From an uncultured Eubacteriales bacterium (lineage in GTDB: Bacteria; Bacillota; Clostridia; Christensenellales; CAG-138): 64,000 bases of DNA. The first letter of the stretch is position 1, and each line of letters starts with the position of its first letter. The stretch is from the NCBI GenBank assembly GCA_902801845.1, contig CADCJW010000005.1, forward strand, positions 100,440-164,439. Reading direction: 5' to 3'. A model generated the notes under the pieces. It was given only the letters and a program-made list of their open reading frames with translations, had not been told where the DNA came from and searched no databases. The position numbers were made by a program, and so were the translations under genes. This document shows, one piece after another, positions 58,539 to 64,000 of the stretch.

Positions 58539-60512
58539 CTATTCTCCTATTGAGTCGCGAAGCAAGTCCATATAGATTGATTCACCTTTGGGAGCAGAAA
58601 GAATAATCGTCAATTCATCCTTGGCTCGTGTGCATCCTGTATACAAGAAATTTACATTCTTTTTAAATGCTTCCTGCTTATCATCTAGTTGTTCCTTAGT
58701 TAGATCATCAAAATCACTTAATGCTCTAGCTTTTTCATGGGAACCCAAAGGTCTAAGACCAGCAAGAATTACGGCTCTAAAGTCCAGTCCAAGAGATCCT
58801 TCGATTGTTGCAATCGTGACTCCACGACGAGAGCCATATGTAGCGCCTTCAGATTCTCCAGTGATAAGGATCGAAGGAGTCTCCCAGTTTTCCTTATAAA
58901 AAGCTTGCTTGATAAAGGGCAGTATGTTGTAATAGTGGGTTTTCCATCCTTTTGATGTGTATTTCTGACTTTTGTTATAAACAATTACAGCAATATCAAC
59001 CTCACTGTACCCTTTCTTAAGAAGATCCCGAATTGCGTCGCAAATAGCTGCAGCTTCACCCTCATTGCTAAAGTCTGTTATGGTATAAACCATCGGTTCA
59101 TTTCCTGGGCGATAAGCAGTCCCTCTAAGAAACAGTTCGGGGTCCGAAGACAGGTCAACACCTATCTTCATTCCCAACGCCTTTGCATAACCTACATACC
59201 TATCAATAGCATCGTTAATTGGCTTGGAATTTCTATAGTTGGTTTCGATTGGCAGAGTTTTCCCTCGATACTCAGGATACTCACTTCCTCCGCCTTGCCA
59301 CGGAGCTTTGCCATGCTTAATGTTATTCTTGATATCCTGAGATTTATCGCCAGCAATGATAAAATAGTGGTCTGTGTCATTTTTGCTTTTTAGCAAATTG
59401 AAGCAGAATCTATACCATTCCGGCTTGAAAATCTGCACTTCATCGATAAAGATCCCATAAAACCGTTCTTTGATTCTTCCTTCTGCCAACGCCTCATTTG
59501 CTTTCTCAAAAAGACGATCATAGTAGTCATCATCTTTTTGCTTCGGATATCGTGTTGGAAGAGAGATTCCATTACTCTCCAATAGTTGTCTGCACAACCC
59601 CAAAAATGTTGTGCATCTGACATTCCGATCTGTAAAACCTGCTTGGGAAATAGCCCATTGATAGTAATTATTCAAATTTCGGTTATAGCACGTAAGCAGG
59701 AAGTTCTCACTTGGATTTAGACTTGCTAGCTTAAAACATTTAGAGATGAGGAGAACACTTTTCCCGCTACCAGCACAGGCAAGTATTAGCTGATTACCCC
59801 TGTTTATTCGATTGACGATATCTATTTGCCAAGTATCAAGTCGATATGACTGGACAGCACGATCTATTTGAGTTAATGCAGCTTCTTTAATTGAAATAGA
59901 TACATGATCATCAAGAATAAACTTTCTGGGAATAGTGATTTCCGGGCAAAGTCTTTGGAATATATTGTTAACCTTATCCTCGGTAACGTCATCCGCTGGT
60001 GGAAAACGTTTCAGCAATATAGCTTTTCCCTCCTTGCGGAGTGTTTGAACATCATTCTTTAACAGGACATGTTTGTCGCAAAAGCCTTTTTCTGTATCCG
60101 TTAGATCAGTCTCAATTTGAGAGAGTTCAACATTTGGAAATACAAAACAAATGTTGAGTGCAAACCTTAGATTGCCATTTTCTCTAACCAGGTATTTGCT
60201 TTCTTCGAGTTTTGATCTTATATCGTTTTCCAATACTTTAAAAACCATAGGGTTGCCCATGGCTTTTATCGTCGTTGTTGTAACCAAAGGGACATCCGAA
60301 TCAAAAAACCGCAGTAAAAGAATTCCCTCCGGTACAACAAGCATATTAAATAGCTCGGCTTGTCCTTTCCCCGCATCACGTTTTCTTGGGTTGATCTGAA
60401 GAACATAGTATGCCAATTGGTCACCAGGAAACGACCTTTCCATTGTTCTAAGAAAGGATCGCTCACTAGTTGACAGCTCTAACTTGTCATACTTTTCCGG
60501 ATAAATCTGCAT
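58539..60512 (-). CDS. SF1 (UvrD-like) helicase with unassigned N-terminal domain
   Basis: A 657-residue protein. Residues 1-215 form a domain I cannot name with confidence; it may be a degenerate nuclease-like fold (QAELFNMLVVPEGILLLRF). The SF1 motor follows with Walker A LACAGSGKSVLL (about 247), YNRNLNNYYQW, Walker B FIDEVQIF (about 360), GDKSQD, NYRNSKPI and the end ATIEGSLGLDF and YTGCTRAKDEL. It overlaps the upstream GHKL gene by one base (TAATG). With the NERD helicase it gives the operon two different SF1 motors besides the DrmA-like SF2 motor. Confidence 0.82.
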   Translation of the reverse strand: MQIYPEKYDKLELSTSERSFLRTMERSFPGDQLAYYVLQINPRKRDAGKGQAELFNMLVVPEGILLLRFFDSDVPLVTTTTIKAMGNPMVFKVLENDIRSKLEESKYLVRENGNLRFALNICFVFPNVELSQIETDLTDTEKGFCDKHVLLKNDVQTLRKEGKAILLKRFPPADDVTEDKVNNIFQRLCPEITIPRKFILDDHVSISIKEAALTQIDRAVQSYRLDTWQIDIVNRINRGNQLILACAGSGKSVLLISKCFKLASLNPSENFLLTCYNRNLNNYYQWAISQAGFTDRNVRCTTFLGLCRQLLESNGISLPTRYPKQKDDDYYDRLFEKANEALAEGRIKERFYGIFIDEVQIFKPEWYRFCFNLLKSKNDTDHYFIIAGDKSQDIKNNIKHGKAPWQGGGSEYPEYRGKTLPIETNYRNSKPINDAIDRYVGYAKALGMKIGVDLSSDPELFLRGTAYRPGNEPMVYTITDFSNEGEAAAICDAIRDLLKKGYSEVDIAVIVYNKSQKYTSKGWKTHYYNILPFIKQAFYKENWETPSILITGESEGATYGSRRGVTIATIEGSLGLDFRAVILAGLRPLGSHEKARALSDFDDLTKEQLDDKQEAFKKNVNFLYTGCTRAKDELTIILSAPKGESIYMDLLRDSIGE

Positions 60513-62044
60513 TATTTTTTACCCTTTGTTTTGATCTCGCTAAGAAACTCCTTATAGAGACTATCTACCGTCTCGCGTGCGAAGTTGCGAGTCAATACCT
60601 CTAACATAGCTTGAATGATTTTCTTTTCAGCCTTTGAGAAATCTGAAGTTATATCCTTCTTTGCTCGATAGTTTGTGGATTGAGTTACTTGCTCTCCAAG
60701 CTCCTCGAGAGTTTGAATTAACTGAACCTTTTGTTGAACCACTTCAGGAGCTGCTGATTTGGGAATCGTACGCAATTCTTTTTTCATTGCTTCCAATTCT
60801 TCAGCAACTTGTTCCTTCTCAAACGAAGAGTTAAACCCAGTCGTAAGTATTGATTCTGCTTGGGTAATAGTCTTCTCCGCTTTTTTTATTGTTTTCGCAG
60901 AGGGATTGTTTCTCGCTTTCGATGCTGCTCGAATCTTATCAGACACTTCAGATCCAACAGTTATTCGGACACCGTTTTCGAATTGTGTGAATGTATCGTT
61001 TCGCTCAAAGTCATCGCGGCGCGCATTCGGAATCAAATTGGGTGATAAGATATATAGTTCGCCTAAAACCCACCCATTAAACCGAGATTCTTTGAAGTAC
61101 GGAGATAATGTTTTAGCATTTCCAATAAGTATATTGCCTAAACGCACGCGGATACCAGACATCCGGTCATCTGCTAATGTTCCAGAAAACTCTGTGTCTG
61201 CATACCATCCATAGGCTAAAGAAGTATTATCTTCCGTGGCAACATCAAAGAACGAAATTCCAGATATCTCATCCTTTGAAACGCCTGAACGCAAGGCCAC
61301 ATCTTGAGTAATCTTGTATGGTTTATATATTTGCGTAAGCTTTTCGAAAGAACGACCGACAAAGATAGGGTATTCTTCGATAGTTATTCCTTTTGATTTC
61401 AGCTCCTGTTTAATCGTGCCACCCCAATAGAACGCTTTCCTGAAAGGTAATGGAGCGACTTGAGATACATAGTCACGAACTAGCTCGATATCTAGCAATG
61501 TTGCAATATCATCTACGTCCTCCATTTTTACGATGAAATAATGTGAGGAAGATTGTTCTTCTAAAACAGTAACATTGGTAACTGCCTCAATAACGCTTTG
61601 GAGTGTATGTTCATCTCCTTGGCCTGGGATAAGGAGTTGTCTAAGCCGCTCACAATCAAACGTCACTACAGTTTTTACATCTTCTCCTCGAGATGTTGTA
61701 CAAAAACTCAGTTGTTTGCAATATGATAAACCACCGAGTCTTCCGATACCACGAAATCCTCTATTAACAGTATGTAGCTTTGTGGAATTACCGATATCCA
61801 GCAAAGTCTTTCGTGCTAAAGAGCTACTAATACCGGTACCATTATCCTTTATGCTTATTTCACGGTGGTCTTCATCAACGATGATCTCTATTCTGCTTTC
61901 ATCAAGCTGCAGAAGGCCTTGATCAATGGCCATATCAATTGAATCTACAGCATTCTGGATGTATTCTCTAAAACATGACTCTGGCTCGCTATACATCCCT
62001 GTTGTTAGAGATTCAAGTGTGAATTTTCCGATTGAAATGTCCAT
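60512..62044 (-). CDS. GHKL/Hsp90-like ATPase, paralog 2
   Basis: A 510-residue protein with an Hsp90-type ATP-binding domain: N-box REYIQNAVDSID (Glu27, Asn31), DNGTGI (Asp67) and GFRGIGRLGG (96-105). The middle domain has FKESRFNGWVLGELYIL and PNARRDDFERN, equivalent to paralog 1. A coiled-coil stretch (about 365-460) precedes a C-terminal helical end (RNFARETVDSLYKEF) that also recurs in paralog 1. First structural gene of the operon, 109 bases after the XRE regulator. AAGGACAGG lies near the ATG. Confidence 0.88.
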   Translation of the reverse strand: MDISIGKFTLESLTTGMYSEPESCFREYIQNAVDSIDMAIDQGLLQLDESRIEIIVDEDHREISIKDNGTGISSSLARKTLLDIGNSTKLHTVNRGFRGIGRLGGLSYCKQLSFCTTSRGEDVKTVVTFDCERLRQLLIPGQGDEHTLQSVIEAVTNVTVLEEQSSSHYFIVKMEDVDDIATLLDIELVRDYVSQVAPLPFRKAFYWGGTIKQELKSKGITIEEYPIFVGRSFEKLTQIYKPYKITQDVALRSGVSKDEISGISFFDVATEDNTSLAYGWYADTEFSGTLADDRMSGIRVRLGNILIGNAKTLSPYFKESRFNGWVLGELYILSPNLIPNARRDDFERNDTFTQFENGVRITVGSEVSDKIRAASKARNNPSAKTIKKAEKTITQAESILTTGFNSSFEKEQVAEELEAMKKELRTIPKSAAPEVVQQKVQLIQTLEELGEQVTQSTNYRAKKDITSDFSKAEKKIIQAMLEVLTRNFARETVDSLYKEFLSEIKTKGKK

Positions 62045-62153
62045 CCTGTTCCTGTCCTTTCTGCTCCCATTTGATTCTTATATTGATTAGCAATATCTAT
62101 TATCAACGAGAGGAATAGTAAATAACTCCAACGAATAGTGGTCGTTACTTCAT

Positions 62154-62360
62154 CTACATTTCTTCGATTACTTCCATTAAATCCCCAATATCACAATGAA
62201 ACACTTTGCACACTCGGAGCAAAACCTCCAACTGTACTGGCTCGTCCCTGTTAAGCTTCTTCATTGTGTACTCACTGATCTCTGCTGCTCTAGCAAGATC
62301 AACCTTCTTCATCTTGTTCTGTCTAACCAAGTTCCAAAGCTTGTTATAACTGACTGCCAT
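62154..62360 (-). CDS. XRE family regulator at the head of the defence-like operon
   Basis: A 68-residue single-domain Cro/C1-type HTH protein (KMKKVDLARAAEISEYTMKKLNR at residues 16-38, then DIGDLMEVIEEM). Such minimal XRE proteins commonly repress the system they precede. AGGGGG precedes its ATG. It is 109 bases upstream of GHKL paralog 2 on the same strand, with its own promoter and a near-palindromic operator behind it. Confidence 0.87.
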   Translation of the reverse strand: MAVSYNKLWNLVRQNKMKKVDLARAAEISEYTMKKLNRDEPVQLEVLLRVCKVFHCDIGDLMEVIEEM

Positions 62361-62391
62361 GACAACCCCCTGTTCTCAAAACAAAAATGGT

Positions 62392-62495
62392 GTTGCTATA
62401 GTAACCTCTATGGATTATCAAATCTGTATTTAGGACCTGCGTTTAGGATACAATTTAACATTTTGTATTATACGACGAAAATCACCTTTTTTCAA
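62392..62495 (-). promoter_or_regulatory. Promoter and probable operator of the defence-like operon
   Basis: Minus strand TTGAAA (62490-62495), 17-base spacer, TATAAT (62467-62472). In the leader between this promoter and the XRE gene is GTTACTATAGCAAC (62392-62405), a 14-base inverted repeat with one mismatched pair, a natural binding site for the XRE protein and thus for autoregulation. Confidence 0.7.
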
Positions 62496-62946
62496 CCTAA
62501 AAAAGCCGTTGTTTTCACAATGCTGACGCTTCCAAACATCAAGAGGAGCCATTTTACCCTTTTCACTACTTGGCAAGCAGGGTCTGGAACGCTATTTTCG
62601 TCCAGACGCTTGCATGTTGGGAATTCCCAAACCCTTTGAATCACACTTCGTGTGAGCTTCAGATGTCTCACTAATAAAAACCAGAAAAGCCATAGCAGTT
62701 GACCGGATCTTTTTCCGTTTTCCTGCTCTGGCTTCCTCTTTCATTTTATGCGTTAGTGGATTATCGTCTCCGACTGGTTTTATCAGTTCTCAGCGATAAG
62801 ATGCTTGCCTTTTCAAAAAGGCAGAACCAATATGCTTCACCTGTACATGTTCAGAATCTTTAAGATTCTCCACAGGTTTTTCTTTAGTTTCCTTTGCTAT
62901 CATGCATATTATTGGAGCGTTGTACGATTCGGGAGGTGACGCCATT
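62496..62946. other. AT-rich region without a gene
   Basis: No convincing coding frame or RNA gene. Short open frames on either strand lack ribosome sites. It separates the leftward operon from the rightward decayed genes. Confidence 0.6.
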
Positions 62947-63603
62947 ATGAATATGTCTGACACTCCCATCGAGAAGTCAAAGAAGATAATGGATGCAAAA
63001 GGCTTCTCAGAAGGCAAAAAAGGGGAAAGAAATAAACGCCAGCAGTTTGTCCGTGCCGTTTCCATTTTTCTTTTCGTGCTGGTTATCTCTTTCGTAGCGG
63101 TCTTAGTAAAAGCATACTTTGATGGAGAGTTCCGCTCTGTTGCTGCTTTACAAAAATACATTGGGAAATACGGCGCCTTTGGACCTGTGTTTCTGACGGC
63201 TTTTCAGGCAATTCAAGTTGTTATTCTTGTCTTACCCGGCTTTCTTGGATGTGCGGCAGGTTCGGTGATGTTCGGTCCTGCTGTTGGGTTTTGGTGTAAT
63301 TATATCGGAATCGGCGGCGGTTCCATTATTGCATTCTTCCTGGCAAGAAAATATGGGATGCCTCTTCTTGATGATCTGTTCCCATCAGGTCGATATAACA
63401 AATGGTCAGTCTGAGCATCCAAAAGCAAATCTTACACGGGCTTTTTATTTATGGCAATGCTGCTGCCTTTGTTCCCCGATGATTTTTTGTGTTATCTGAC
63501 GGGCGTATCAAAAATGACCGCAAAAAGGTTTATCTGGATTATTGTTCTGGGAAAACCGTGGTGCATCCTTGCATACAGCCTTGGTTTTTCCCTGATTAAA
63601 TGA
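62947..63603 (+). pseudogene. TVP38/TMEM64 family membrane protein, interrupted by an in-frame TGA
   Basis: The frame starts at 62,947 (GGAGGTGA ten bases ahead) and encodes a VTT-domain membrane protein: a cytoplasmic start, one span (about 33-53), then AFGPVFLTAFQAIQVVILVL, VMFGPAVGFWCNYIGIGGGS and FFLARKYG. A TGA at 63,412-63,414 (after YNKWSV) stops it, but the same frame continues with ASKSKSYTGFLFMAMLLPLFPDDFLCYLTG to a natural TGA at 63,601-63,603. One base change (TGG to TGA) explains it. The restored protein would be 218 residues, normal for the family. Confidence 0.82.
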
Positions 63604-63616
63604 GGAGAGCAGAGAT

Positions 63617-63940
63617 ATGGATCAAAAACAAAAGTTATTGGGATATTACAACTACACCGTTATTCTGACATATATAGGAATGCTGACCGGTTTTATCGGA
63701 ATCGTTTATGCCTTTGAGAAAAACACTTTCGGCGCTGTCATCTGTTTGAACGGTACGATCGCCTCCACTAAATAGCGTACTCAACAGGAAAAATGCTTTG
63801 GTATTCAGATTGATTCTTTCAGTGATCTGATCTGCTTTGGTGCTCTTCCGGCAATCATCGTTTACAGCCAGAGCAAACATAATCAAATCGTTCTGATGGT
63901 TTGCTCTAACCAGGCGGTAAAGTTTACAGAAAACGTATGA
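63617..63940 (+). pseudogene. CDP-alcohol phosphatidyltransferase family fragment
   Basis: Starts MDQKQKLLGYYNYTVILTYIG with GAGGAG ahead, as in a PssA-like subfamily. The active-site motif DGxxA...GxxxDxxxD is damaged: the first Asp is missing (LNGTIASTK, apparently a small deletion) and TAG at 63,773-63,775 interrupts it. The same frame then resumes RTQQEKCFGIQIDSFSDLICFG, holding the last two Asp, and ends prematurely at 63,938-63,940. Intact members make phosphatidylserine or related phospholipids. It lies 13 bases after the TVP38-like frame, so the two decayed together as a former operon. Confidence 0.78.
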
Positions 63941-63958
63941 AGGGTGTTCAGACACGCA

Positions 63959-63987
63959 AAACCCTTGATTTTATTGGGCTTCCGAGC
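63959..63987. other. Candidate right attachment site (attR) of the island
   Basis: Shares AAACCCTTGAT and much of the next 17 bases (TTTATTGGGCTTCCGAGC against ATTACTGCGTTTCGAGC) with 37,216-37,243. It lies 19 bases beyond the last decayed gene. The copies differ at several bases, so this is weaker than a usual att pair. Confidence 0.3.
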
Positions 63988-64000
63988 TTTCGGCTTCATC

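Noticed and set aside
46755..62044. Calling the operon a standard DISARM system
   Set aside because: DrmA- and DrmB-like genes are present, but the methyltransferase, DrmC and the class-defining DrmD or DrmE are not, while five other conserved-looking genes are interleaved.
63412..63414. Selenocysteine or TGA-Trp recoding in the TVP38-like gene
   Set aside because: The family has no catalytic Cys/Sec at this place, I see no convincing SECIS-like hairpin, and TGA is a normal stop for many genes in the window.
1..64000. tRNA, rRNA or tmRNA genes, including one at the island edge as integration target
   Set aside because: I looked for cloverleaf ends, CCA-flanked 3' termini and tmRNA ends near 37.2 kb and 63.9 kb and saw none that I could support.

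Overview
The window looks like a chromosomal segment of an anaerobic, amino-acid-fermenting Gram-positive bacterium of the class Clostridia. Evidence is a complete lysine-to-butyrate fermentation gene set with its cobalamin- and PLP-dependent aminomutases, ECF-type uptake, lipoproteins with Gram-positive lipoboxes, L,D-transpeptidase and NlpC/P60 cell-wall enzymes, strong GGAGG ribosome sites and sigma-A promoters. The species cannot be named from sequence alone. Bases 1 to about 37,200 are G+C-rich (a spot-checked line is about 57%); from about 37,300 onward composition falls (a spot-checked line near 53.8 kb is 40%), and almost every gene there lies on the minus strand. This marks an inserted island.

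Layout. 1-2,880: end of an oligopeptide ABC transporter operon (oppD end, oppF, oppA). 2,955-3,677: DUF4428 zinc-ribbon protein. 3,766-11,149: lysine fermentation operon, transcribed leftward from a sigma-A promoter through a lysine riboswitch into kal, kce, kdd, kamA, kamD, kamE and a DUF3842 gene; an ECF S component beyond it has its own promoter and structured leader. The riboswitch is wired so that lysine should switch the operon ON, apparently through two stacked terminators. 11,146-20,550: seven same-strand genes starting with a DUF2156 protein, then GH13 and GH36 glycosidases, galactokinase, a sugar nucleotidyltransferase, and the aminomutase reactivase pair kamB-kamC. 20,726-27,716: HAD phosphatase, a KdpDE-like two-component system (KdpE frameshifted, KdpD without its N-terminal sensor domain) beside a Trk/Ktr potassium channel with a 39-residue membrane peptide between them, and an AI-2E family exporter. 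27,773-36,741: surface and envelope genes, including a repeat-bearing beta-helix-like lipoprotein, an L,D-transpeptidase, two convergent paralogous NlpC/P60 lipoproteins, PAP2 phosphatase, GNAT acetyltransferase and S41 peptidase.

37,216-about 63,987: candidate integrated element. Its left end has two tandem tyrosine recombinases, an excisionase-like HTH, a PemK/MazF toxin, a DUF6551 ParB-like protein with a roughly 400-base structured leader, an XRE regulator, two small zinc-ribbon proteins and a LexA-like self-cleaving repressor with an operator over its promoter. A MerR-like/membrane protein pair and a WYL regulator follow. The main cargo, 46,545-62,360, is a tightly packed leftward operon: XRE regulator, GHKL/Hsp90-like ATPase, SF1 helicase, bactofilin-like/Tudor protein, DrmA-like helicase, DrmB-like DUF1998 protein, NERD-nuclease/SF1 helicase, cobalamin-type radical SAM enzyme, second GHKL ATPase and a 54-residue protein. 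DrmA and DrmB are the core of DISARM phage defence, but no methyltransferase, DrmC, DrmD or DrmE is present. This is my candidate for an undescribed defence system. The right end holds two decayed genes (TVP38/TMEM64 and CDP-alcohol phosphatidyltransferase) and an imperfect copy of the left candidate att sequence.
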